This document shows, in pieces, positions 6,827-12,644 of a stretch of DNA of 12,644 bases. Both the position numbers and the translations under genes were made by a program. The DNA is from Candidatus Latescibacterota bacterium. Its GTDB lineage: Bacteria; Latescibacterota; UBA2968; UBA8231. The stretch's first letter is position 1, and each line of letters opens with the position of its first letter. The DNA lies in the NCBI GenBank assembly GCA_022825185.1, contig JAJDYK010000013.1, forward strand, positions 1 through 12,644. Reading direction: 5' to 3'. The notes under the pieces were generated by a model. That model was not told where the DNA came from. It ran no database searches and saw only the letters and a list, made by a program, of their open reading frames with translations.

Positions 6827-6847
6827 GGGCTTGACGGCTGCAAGCCC
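6827..6847. repeat. 7-bp inverted repeat in the tRNA-Leu/smpB divergent region
   Basis: GGGCTTG (6827-6833) and CAAGCCC (6841-6847) form a perfect inverted repeat with a 7-nt centre. It covers the -35 box and half of the spacer of the tRNA-Leu promoter. It could be an operator or a chance structure; it has no T-run next to it on either strand, so it is not a terminator. Confidence 0.4.
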
Positions 6848-6859
6848 TGCACTTAATTT
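6831..6859 (+). promoter_or_regulatory. Promoter for tRNA-Leu
   Basis: TTGACG (6831-6836), a 17-nt spacer and TAATTT (6854-6859) give a good -35/-10 pair just upstream of the tRNA. The start site should fall near 6866, about 7 nt before the mature tRNA 5' end, leaving only a short leader for RNase P. Confidence 0.65.
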
Positions 6860-6872
6860 TTGCCGTTCACTT

Positions 6873-6959
6873 GCCGAAGTGGCGAAATTGGTAGACGCGC
6901 ATGGTTCAGGACCATGTGGGGGCAACCCCGTGGAGGTTCGAGTCCTCTCTTCGGCACCA
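6873..6959 (+). tRNA. tRNA-Leu (anticodon CAG)
   Basis: The acceptor strands GCCGAAG (6873-6879) and CTTCGGC (6949-6955) pair fully, followed by discriminator A and an encoded CCA (6957-6959). The anticodon arm is CATGG/CCATG (6900-6904, 6912-6916) with loop TTCAGGA; the anticodon CAG is at 6907-6909 and reads CUG. A long variable arm with a GGGG/CCCC stem marks a type II tRNA, as expected for Leu. The T-arm (GGAGG, loop TTCGAGT, CCTCT) is intact. T-rich sequence after the gene (6960-6976) may help termination. Confidence 0.96.
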
Positions 6960-7085
6960 TTTTTTGCTTCTTTTTTGCCCCTGACTAATTTAATTACACG
7001 CCTCGTTCCAACCCGCGCAAGGGACTGCCTACACGCGCAGCAATCCTTGCCCTAAATTATACCCAACTCGCGAAAGGATGTCCCT

Positions 7086-7463
7086 ATGGCCCGCTTTCTG
7101 CACACCCGCATCCGCGTCGGCGATCTCGAACGCTCTATTGAGTGGTATTGCACCCACCTCGGCTTTGAGATCCGGAGCCGCTCCGATAAGTCGCCCGCTG
7201 GCAATCAGATCGTTCATCTCGAACTGCCCGGCAATGAACACACTTTAGAGCTGACCTATTCTGCCGATTACCAACTCTCCGTCCCCGAAGACCTCATGCA
7301 CCTCGCTATCGCGGTCCCCGACCTAATCGGCTTTTGCGGCACGCTAGAAAAAAATGGGATTGAAATATGGCCTAGCGATTGGCGCGAGACTTTCCCCACC
7401 GGCCGCAAAATGGCTTTTATCGACGATCCCGACGGTTACGAGATCGAGCTACTCGAAGGTTGA
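7086..7463 (+). CDS. gloA: Lactoylglutathione lyase (glyoxalase I), VOC family
   Basis: Glyoxalase I converts the hemithioacetal of methylglyoxal and a thiol into S-lactoyl-thiol in the cytoplasm. The 125-aa protein follows the E. coli GloA layout: FLHTRIRVGDLERSIEWYCT (4-23), TLELTY (53-58), MHLAIAV (71-77), and FIDDPDGYEIELLEG at the C-terminus. The four metal ligands are in place: His6, Glu55, His72 and Glu121. The spacing implies the short Ni/Co-type enzyme rather than the longer Zn type. The ATG at 7086 has AAGGA 8 nt upstream. Whether the thiol cofactor is glutathione or another thiol cannot be told here. Its last 28 nt overlap the end of the convergent DUF815 gene. It lies about 125 nt after the tRNA-Leu; no clear promoter was found in that gap. 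Confidence 0.85.
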   Translation: MARFLHTRIRVGDLERSIEWYCTHLGFEIRSRSDKSPAGNQIVHLELPGNEHTLELTYSADYQLSVPEDLMHLAIAVPDLIGFCGTLEKNGIEIWPSDWRETFPTGRKMAFIDDPDGYEIELLEG

Positions 7464-8908
7464 TTTAACTGGTCCTTGTCGCGCAAGTACTGCGGCAAGT
7501 AGGCGACGATGAAATCCCGCGCCGTCCGGCCTCCGACTAAATCGTGATTGTGCCGCATCCGCCAAACTTCAAAGGCGGCCAATAATTCCTCTTCTGGCAG
7601 GTCAATCCCTGCCCGACGCGCATAGGACAGTACCATAGAGTGATATTGCTGTCTGCTGGGCAGGTCGAGAAATACCTTGAGGGCAAAACGGTCGTCGAGC
7701 GCCCGCTCCTGATCGAGGCGTTGCAGTTGTTGAGGATCGTAGAATTCGGCTTGAATGCCTTGGTTGATTCGGTTGGGGCGCTCGTCATCTAGCTGCATCT
7801 GGCCCAACCCTTGCGGACGCTCGCCCTCCCGATCAACTAGGTCCTTATAGTTGGAGGTTGCATAGAATACCAAATTGTCTGGGCACTCTTCTAACCCCCC
7901 GTCGAGCACGCGCGACAGTAGATGCAAACTGTTATCGCCCCGGCTCAAGGACACATTGTCCAGCACGCCCACAAATCGCTGGCGACGCCCCCGGACCAGG
8001 GCAAAAAGGTCGGGCAATAGATGATAACAAGACGGGTCAATCTCGATGGCGCGCAGACCGCGATCAAAGAATTGCCCTATCAAGGCCCGTATCAGCGTCG
8101 ATTTGCCGCCGCCGCGCGGTCCCCAGATTAGCGCGTTGTGTGCCCGATAACCAGAAAGAAAATGGCGCGTGTTTTCCTCTAGTACGTGGATTCTCGCTCC
8201 GTTGCCCTCCAGCCAGCCGAGGGGAAATTCCGCAAAATGGCGGATAGGTTCCAAGATGGACTTGTCCCCCCCGCCGACTAGACGAAAGGCCGGGAACCGG
8301 CGCAGCGGACCCCGCCCGTACTCGTGGATCAGGCATCCGAGTTCTCCTGCTAACCCAGCCCAATCCTCGCTGCAGGTAAAACGCTCTCTCAGTTGGTCAA
8401 CGGCTGCGGGTTCCACCCCATCTCCGGGCATGGGAGCCAAAGGCTCCGCATCGCTGCCGATCAGCCGCAACCATATTCCCCAGCGAGGACGAGCCAAGAC
8501 CGCAGCACTCTGCAAATCGCGGCATGCAACCTGATGCAGCGCGGCGGGAACATCTGCTGGAGATTGCTTTTCGCAAGCGAGCAAAAACGGATGTCGGCCA
8601 TCGAGAAGCCGGTTGAGCAACAGGCCTTGTAAATCCGGCGCACCACCACCCCAATCGCCGTTAAGTGCCGCCGCGAGGAGTGCATCTGAACAACGCTGGT
8701 GTTGCGCGATCAATTCGTCCGCTGCGCACTGTGCCTGTTTACCGGCCACCAGGCTGTCGGCGCACGTATGTGCACAGCGCAGCAAGGAACGCAACGGTTC
8801 CACCTCGGCGGGTTTGAGCAGCCGACTCAAGGAGGAGAACCGATCCAAAGCCGCGAGCATGGCTTCGACTTGGCCGGCGATTTGCAGCGTCTCTTCACGC
8901 GTTGTCAT
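7436..8908 (-). CDS. DUF815-type AAA ATPase with unusual Walker B
   Basis: This is a 490-aa cytoplasmic P-loop ATPase. Residues about 238-470 follow the DUF815 family: HNALIWGPRGGGKSTLIRAL with Walker A GPRGGGKS (263-270), LRAIEIDP (285-292), LPDLFALVRGRRQRF (298-312), SRVLDGGLEECPDNLVFYATSN (332-353, sensor 1), and LDDRFALKVFL (404-414). Family function is unknown. The Walker B reads VGVLDNVSLSRGD, where members usually have a DDLSFEEGD-like phrase, so the second acidic residue is Asn and the downstream Glu is Ser. The first about 235 residues form a helical region with eight cysteines and no family I recognise. The ATG at 8908 follows an in-frame TAG directly and has no ribosome binding site, so the real start could be a little inside. 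The C-terminal tail is SSSSIS. It overlaps gloA by 28 nt, tail to tail. Confidence 0.82.
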   Translation of the reverse strand: MTTREETLQIAGQVEAMLAALDRFSSLSRLLKPAEVEPLRSLLRCAHTCADSLVAGKQAQCAADELIAQHQRCSDALLAAALNGDWGGGAPDLQGLLLNRLLDGRHPFLLACEKQSPADVPAALHQVACRDLQSAAVLARPRWGIWLRLIGSDAEPLAPMPGDGVEPAAVDQLRERFTCSEDWAGLAGELGCLIHEYGRGPLRRFPAFRLVGGGDKSILEPIRHFAEFPLGWLEGNGARIHVLEENTRHFLSGYRAHNALIWGPRGGGKSTLIRALIGQFFDRGLRAIEIDPSCYHLLPDLFALVRGRRQRFVGVLDNVSLSRGDNSLHLLSRVLDGGLEECPDNLVFYATSNYKDLVDREGERPQGLGQMQLDDERPNRINQGIQAEFYDPQQLQRLDQERALDDRFALKVFLDLPSRQQYHSMVLSYARRAGIDLPEEELLAAFEVWRMRHNHDLVGGRTARDFIVAYLPQYLRDKDQLNQPSSSSIS

Positions 8909-9084
8909 CTAAATGCAAAATTCGCTGATAGATGGGTTTCTGACATTCTCATCGCCCTCATGACCGAAATAGCTGCTAGATTCCCTTCGGGCCGGCGGCC
9001 CAGCACTTCGCATTTGTACGCGCTCTTAAGCTGTACCACACGACCGCAACTGTCTGGAAGACAGCCGTTTTCGAGGAAATAAAC

Positions 9085-9158
9085 TACCCCCGGGCGGATT
9101 CGAACCGCCGACCCACAGATTAGGAATCTGTTGCTCTATCCTGCTGAGCTACGGGGGC
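9085..9158 (-). tRNA. tRNA-Arg (anticodon CCT)
   Basis: On the minus strand the acceptor GCCCCCG pairs with CGGGGGT (one G-U at the end), with discriminator A at 9085. CCA is not encoded; the next bases are GTT. The anticodon stem ACAGA/TCTGT holds the loop TTCCTAA, anticodon CCT (complement of 9122-9124), reading AGG. The D-arm (GCTC/GAGC) and T-arm (GGCGG, TTCGAAT, CCGCC) are complete. The stretch from 8909 to 9084 downstream of it holds no gene I can support. Confidence 0.96.
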
Positions 9159-9179
9159 TATAGGAGGGACGCTATTCAT

Positions 9180-9206
9180 ATTATACCGCGAGAGACCCAA
9201 AGTCAA
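9180..9206 (-). promoter_or_regulatory. Promoter for tRNA-Arg
   Basis: On the minus strand there is a perfect -10 TATAAT (9180-9185) and a -35 TTGACT (9201-9206), separated by 15 nt, which is shorter than the usual 17. The start site would be near 9173, about 15 nt before the tRNA. The -10 match makes this credible despite the short spacer. Confidence 0.62.
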
Positions 9207-9232
9207 ATGCCCTAGGTTTTTTATCCTATGTA

Positions 9233-9261
9233 TTGACACCAAATTAAACTGTCCTAATTTA
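9233..9261 (+). promoter_or_regulatory. Promoter for the act (alternative complex III) operon
   Basis: A perfect -35 TTGACA (9233-9238) is followed 16 nt later by TAATTT (9255-9260), in an AT-rich gap that also carries the divergent tRNA-Arg promoter. The start site should be near 9267, which leaves a leader of about 60 nt before the actA ATG. Confidence 0.65.
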
Positions 9262-9272
9262 CAAGACTGTTT

Positions 9273-9293
9273 TGGCCTGAAGAGGTAAGGCCA
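9273..9293 (+). repeat. Inverted repeat in the actA leader
   Basis: TGGCCT (9273-9278) and AGGCCA (9288-9293) can form a 6-bp hairpin with a 9-nt loop that contains GAAGAGG. It lies in the untranslated leader of the act operon, just after the predicted start of transcription. No T-run follows closely. It might stabilise the mRNA or be a protein site; it may also be chance. Confidence 0.35.
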
Positions 9294-9325
9294 GCTTTCT
9301 ACAACCTCAGCTAAACTATCAAAAT

Positions 9326-9982
9326 ATGGCTCAAGTATTTCCGCGCAGCGCTAACTGGGCTTCCAAAGCCAGCATCCTCGTTGGCCTCGTCCTAGTTGGC
9401 AGTATCCTCGCTATCGTACTCAACATCAATCGCATTTACTTCGTCAATCAAGTCAACGTGCCCATCGATCAGCCCGTTCCCTTCAGCCACAAACACCACG
9501 TCACTGGCATGGGCATCGATTGCCGCTATTGTCATACGACCGTCGAGGAGAGCGCCTTTGCCGGCGTTCCCCCGACCGAAACCTGCATGACCTGCCACTC
9601 GCAGATCTGGACCGAAGCGCCCATCCTCGAACCTGTGCGCGCCAGCTTCCGCGACAACGTGCCCATCGAGTGGAATCGCGTCCACGACCTGCCCGACTTC
9701 GCCTATTTCAACCACAGCATCCACGTCAACCAAGGCATCGGCTGCCAGTCGTGCCATGGCCAAGTCGATCAAATGCCCCTGATGTGGAAAGCCGAATCCC
9801 TGAATATGGAGTGGTGCCTCGATTGCCACCGCGACCCCGCCCAGTACATTCGCCCGCGCGACCAAGTATTTAACATGAACTACCAATATCCAGCCGACCA
9901 AGAAATTTTGGGCGCACAACTCGTCGCCGAATACGGCGTGCAGACCAGCCAACTCACCAACTGCTCTATCTGCCACCGCTAA
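9326..9982 (+). CDS. actA: Alternative complex III subunit ActA, pentaheme cytochrome c
   Basis: ActA is the multiheme cytochrome of alternative complex III, which passes electrons from quinol oxidation to a soluble carrier or directly to an oxidase. The 218-aa protein has an N-terminal membrane anchor (about residues 15-36) with the rest periplasmic. Five CxxCH haem sites are visible: CRYCH (66-70), CMTCH (87-91), CQSCH (140-144), CLDCH (164-168) and CSICH (213-217, ending one residue before the stop). FSHKHH (53-58) and FNHSIH (128-133) supply likely distal haem ligands. Five haems and one anchor match ActA. The ATG at 9326 is preceded by A-rich sequence without a ribosome binding site. actB starts 1 nt after its stop. 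NrfH-like or tetrahaem c3 proteins are less fitting because of the haem count and the actB neighbour. Confidence 0.92.
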   Translation: MAQVFPRSANWASKASILVGLVLVGSILAIVLNINRIYFVNQVNVPIDQPVPFSHKHHVTGMGIDCRYCHTTVEESAFAGVPPTETCMTCHSQIWTEAPILEPVRASFRDNVPIEWNRVHDLPDFAYFNHSIHVNQGIGCQSCHGQVDQMPLMWKAESLNMEWCLDCHRDPAQYIRPRDQVFNMNYQYPADQEILGAQLVAEYGVQTSQLTNCSICHR

Positions 9983-9983
9983 C

Positions 9984-12644
9984 ATGGAAACCAGAAAAAA
10001 CATCGATCTCTCGGCCATCCGTGCCCGCCTCGAAGCCGCCCAAGGCCAAGAGTACTGGCGCAGCTTGGACCAATTGGCTCAGACCGAAGAATTCGCCGCC
10101 ATGGTCCAGCGCGAGTTCCCCGAGCAAGCTGCCGAGTTGAAGGATCCGGTAAGTCGGCGGAATTTCCTCAAGCTCATGAGTGCCTCACTGGCACTAGGCG
10201 GGCTTTCGGGCTGCACGATTCAGCCTAGCGAAAAAATCGTCCCCCAGGTCCGAGCGCCTGAAAACGTTATCCCCGGCAAGCCTCAGTACTTTGCTTCCGC
10301 CGCCTCGCTCGGAGGTATTGGCATGGGCATCCTGGTCGAGAGCCACATGGGACGGCCGACCAAAATTGAGGGCAATCCCGAGCATCCCTCCGGCAGCCGC
10401 GGCTCGAATGCGCTCGTCCAGGCTTCGATTCTCGACCTCTACGACCCCGATCGCTCGCAAACCGTCAAAAACGCCGGTCGCATCAGCGCTTGGAGCATCT
10501 TCTTAGCTGATCTGACCCAGCGGCTGAGCTCACACGAGGACAACGGCGGCGCTGGTCTGCGCATCCTGACTCAGACGGTAACTTCTCCGACCCTCGGGCA
10601 CCAGTTGCAGGCCCTGCGGGAAAAATTTCCCCAAGCCCAGTGGCACCAATACGAACCCGTCAATCGCGACAACGCCCGTGCCGGGGCCCAAATGGCGTTT
10701 GGCGAGCCGGTTCATGCATCTTACGACGTAGCCAAAGCCAAGGTCATTCTATCGCTGGACGCGGACTTTACTTGCAGCGGTGCTGGCAATGTCCGCCACG
10801 CTCGGGACTTCGCGGCTGGTCGCAGGGTCCGCAACGGCTCCAAGGTTAGCAACCGGCTCTATGCGGTCGAAAGCAGTCCAACGGCCACCGGTAGCATAGC
10901 CGATCACCGCTTGGCACTGGGCACGGCGCACATCGAAGCCTTGGCCTTAAAGGTCGCCCAAGGGCTTGGCATCGATTGGAAAGGGCCGAGCGTTCCCGCC
11001 GACTTCTCTGCCCACGACGCTTGGATTGCGGCTCTGGTCGATGACCTAAAGGCCAATCCTGGCCAAAGCCTCGTGCTCGCTGGCGATCAACAGTCCCCCG
11101 CGGTACACGCTTTGGCCCATGCGATTAACCACGCCCTAGGCAATGCAGGCGCAACTGTACACTACACTAAACCCCTCGAAGTCGAGTCGGTTGACCAGCG
11201 CGAATCGCTAGCCACGTTAGTAGCTGACATGAACGCCGGTCAAGTCGAGTCCTTGTTCATTCTCGGCGGCAATCCGGTGTACGACGCGCCCGTGGATCTC
11301 GACTTTGCCGCAGCGCTCGACAAGGTCGGTTACCGAGTCCATCTCGGTTTATACGACAACGAAACGTCGGAACTCTGCCACTGGCACATCCCGGAATCTC
11401 ACTTCCTTGAAGCGTGGAGCGACACCCGCGCCCACGACGGCCTCGCCACGATCGTCCAGCCGCTGATTCGCCCGCTCTACAAGAGCAAATCAGCCCACGA
11501 CCTCTTGGCGGTCCTCACCGGCCAGCCCGGAGTCCCCGATCTCGACATCGTGCGCCAGTACTGGGAGAGCCAAGGCCTGGATGCGATTGCTTGGCGCCGC
11601 GCACTGCACGACGGCTTCGTCGAAGACACGCGCCCCGAAGTCCAATCCGTGGAGCTAGGCACTTTGCAGTTGCCGGCAACGACTGGGAGCCTTCCCGAGG
11701 AAGAAGACCTCGAAATCCACTTTCGGCCCGATCCCATGGTGTGGGACGGCCGCTTTGCCAACAACGCTTGGCTACAGGAAACTCCGAAGCCCATCACGAA
11801 GCTCACTTGGGACAACGCCGCCCTCGTCAGCCCAGCCACGGCCGAGCGCCTGCGACTCGAGAACGAATTCCTCGCCGAACTGCGCTTTGACGGGCGCGCG
11901 ATCAATGCTGCGGTTTGGGTCGTGCCCGGCCAAGCCGACGGCGTCGTCACCCTGCACTTGGGCTACGGACAGCAGCGCAGTGGCCGCGTCGGGCGCGACA
12001 CGGGCTTCAATGCCTATGCCCTGCGGCCGACGGCGGCCTTGTGGAGTGGCGTCGGCCTACAGGTCAGCGGCTCCTATGACAACTATCGCCTCGCCTGCAC
12101 CCAAGATCACCACAGCATGGAAGGCCGCAACCTCTTACGCCAAGCCTCGCTAGACCACTACCAAGCGCATCCGCACTTTGCCCACGAGGGAGCCCACGAT
12201 CCACCCGATGACTTGACATTGCACAACCGCACAGATCACCAGTACACGGGCTACGCTTGGGGCATGGTGATTGATTTAGGGGCCTGTATCGGCTGCAATG
12301 CCTGTGCAACGGCCTGCCAAGCCGAAAACAACATCCCCATCGTCGGCAAAGACGAGGTACTCAACGGCCGCGAAATGCCTTGGATTCGCGTCGATCGCTA
12401 CTACCAAGGCTCGCCCGACAACCCCCAGATCGTGCACCAGCCCGTGCCTTGCATGCAGTGCGAAAACGCTCCTTGCGAGTTGGTTTGCCCGGTCGCAGCG
12501 ACGACGCACAGCGACGAAGGTCTCAACGACATGACCTACAATCGCTGCGTCGGCACTCGCTACTGCGCCAACAACTGTCCCTACAAGGTCCGGCGCTTCA
12601 ATTTCCTCCAATACGCCGACCGCGATACCGAGAGCTTAAAATTG
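9984..12644 (+). CDS. actB: Alternative complex III subunit ActB, molybdopterin-oxidoreductase-like iron-sulfur protein (C-terminus outside the window)
   Basis: The frame is open for 887 codons and runs off the right edge. A cytoplasmic N-terminal part of about 56 residues (EYWRSLDQLAQTEEF, REFPEQAAEL) comes before a twin-arginine signal, SRRNFLKLMSASLALGG (57-73), and a lipobox-like LSGC (Cys77). Then comes a long molybdopterin-oxidoreductase-like domain (about 100-740) with RPTKIEGNPEHPSGSRG, which contains no N-terminal cysteine cluster motif. A ferredoxin-like domain follows: CIGCNACATAC (768-778), CMQCENAPCELVC (823-835) and CVGTRYCANNC (855-865), so at least 11 cluster cysteines are inside the window. 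This fusion order is typical of ActB in quinol:cytochrome c/HiPIP oxidoreductase, where the large domain is thought to lack molybdenum. Start at ATG 9984, 1 nt after actA, with no ribosome binding site, implies coupling. Confidence 0.93.
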   Translation, partial: METRKNIDLSAIRARLEAAQGQEYWRSLDQLAQTEEFAAMVQREFPEQAAELKDPVSRRNFLKLMSASLALGGLSGCTIQPSEKIVPQVRAPENVIPGKPQYFASAASLGGIGMGILVESHMGRPTKIEGNPEHPSGSRGSNALVQASILDLYDPDRSQTVKNAGRISAWSIFLADLTQRLSSHEDNGGAGLRILTQTVTSPTLGHQLQALREKFPQAQWHQYEPVNRDNARAGAQMAFGEPVHASYDVAKAKVILSLDADFTCSGAGNVRHARDFAAGRRVRNGSKVSNRLYAVESSPTATGSIADHRLALGTAHIEALALKVAQGLGIDWKGPSVPADFSAHDAWIAALVDDLKANPGQSLVLAGDQQSPAVHALAHAINHALGNAGATVHYTKPLEVESVDQRESLATLVADMNAGQVESLFILGGNPVYDAPVDLDFAAALDKVGYRVHLGLYDNETSELCHWHIPESHFLEAWSDTRAHDGLATIVQPLIRPLYKSKSAHDLLAVLTGQPGVPDLDIVRQYWESQGLDAIAWRRALHDGFVEDTRPEVQSVELGTLQLPATTGSLPEEEDLEIHFRPDPMVWDGRFANNAWLQETPKPITKLTWDNAALVSPATAERLRLENEFLAELRFDGRAINAAVWVVPGQADGVVTLHLGYGQQRSGRVGRDTGFNAYALRPTAALWSGVGLQVSGSYDNYRLACTQDHHSMEGRNLLRQASLDHYQAHPHFAHEGAHDPPDDLTLHNRTDHQYTGYAWGMVIDLGACIGCNACATACQAENNIPIVGKDEVLNGREMPWIRVDRYYQGSPDNPQIVHQPVPCMQCENAPCELVCPVAATTHSDEGLNDMTYNRCVGTRYCANNCPYKVRRFNFLQYADRDTESLKL

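Noticed and set aside
8990..9064. Small hairpins (GGGCC-GGC-GGCCC at 8990-9002 and CTGTCT-GGA-AGACAG at 9050-9064) between the DUF815 gene and tRNA-Arg
   Set aside because: Neither has an adjacent T-run on either strand and the stems are short, so I cannot support a terminator or RNA gene here.
9392..10018. Long minus-strand ORF (208 aa) opposite actA
   Set aside because: It lies entirely on the antisense of a clear pentahaem cytochrome, has low-complexity A/V/D/G content typical of the reverse of a C-ending codon pattern, and has no ribosome binding site or known motif.
11414..11890. Plus-strand ORF of 158 aa inside actB
   Set aside because: It is an Arg/Pro-rich out-of-frame reading of actB, which is open without interruption through this region.
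1..12644. CRISPR array, prophage or integrated element
   Set aside because: I saw no regularly spaced direct repeats, integrase, phage genes or attachment-site duplications at either tRNA.

Overview
The window is a gene-dense stretch of a bacterial chromosome, somewhat GC-rich, with nearly every base inside a gene. The primary sigma factor is short (286 aa) and closely resembles the Bacteroidetes/Chlorobi-type RpoD in its region 2.3-3 wording (FISYAVWWIRQ, RTVRLPLNKIG) and in its C-terminal tail. An alternative complex III (act) operon begins at the right edge. Together these suggest an aerobic or facultatively aerobic member of the FCB superphylum or a neighbouring, perhaps uncultured, phylum. 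This is inference; no taxonomic marker was searched.

Left part, all on the minus strand (1-6801), read in the direction of transcription. smpB, a DnaC/IstB-like ATPase and rph form a block whose stops and starts overlap. A well-formed promoter (TTGACA, 17 nt, TAAGTT) then drives an rpoD-type sigma factor gene, followed by a 51-codon acidic ORF and a rho-independent terminator. Next comes a unit of a xylose-isomerase-like sugar isomerase/epimerase, a HisN/inositol-monophosphatase-type phosphatase and a YihY/BrkB membrane protein, all overlapping, then a small lipoprotein, closed by a second strong terminator. Last are a 64-aa single-pass membrane protein and the N-terminal third of holA (DNA polymerase III delta), which runs off the left edge.

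Middle part (6802-9160). A tRNA-Leu(CAG) with its own promoter and encoded CCA lies divergent from smpB. It is followed by gloA (glyoxalase I) on the plus strand. gloA overlaps tail-to-tail by 28 nt with a 490-aa DUF815-type AAA ATPase on the minus strand, whose Walker B motif is unusual. A tRNA-Arg(CCT) with no encoded CCA follows on the minus strand, with its own TATAAT promoter.

Right part (9161-12644, plus strand). A promoter and leader precede actA (membrane-anchored pentaheme cytochrome c) and actB (Tat-targeted molybdopterin-oxidoreductase-like domain followed by a multi-cluster ferredoxin domain, cut off by the window edge). These are the first two subunits of alternative complex III, the quinol:cytochrome c/HiPIP oxidoreductase that replaces bc1 in many bacteria. 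The rest of the operon should lie beyond 12644.

Most of the content is housekeeping and belongs to known families. The least explained items are the cysteine-rich ATPase between smpB and rph, the altered Walker B of the DUF815 protein, the 51-aa ORF behind the sigma factor, and the uncharacterised isomerase-phosphatase-membrane protein-lipoprotein unit.
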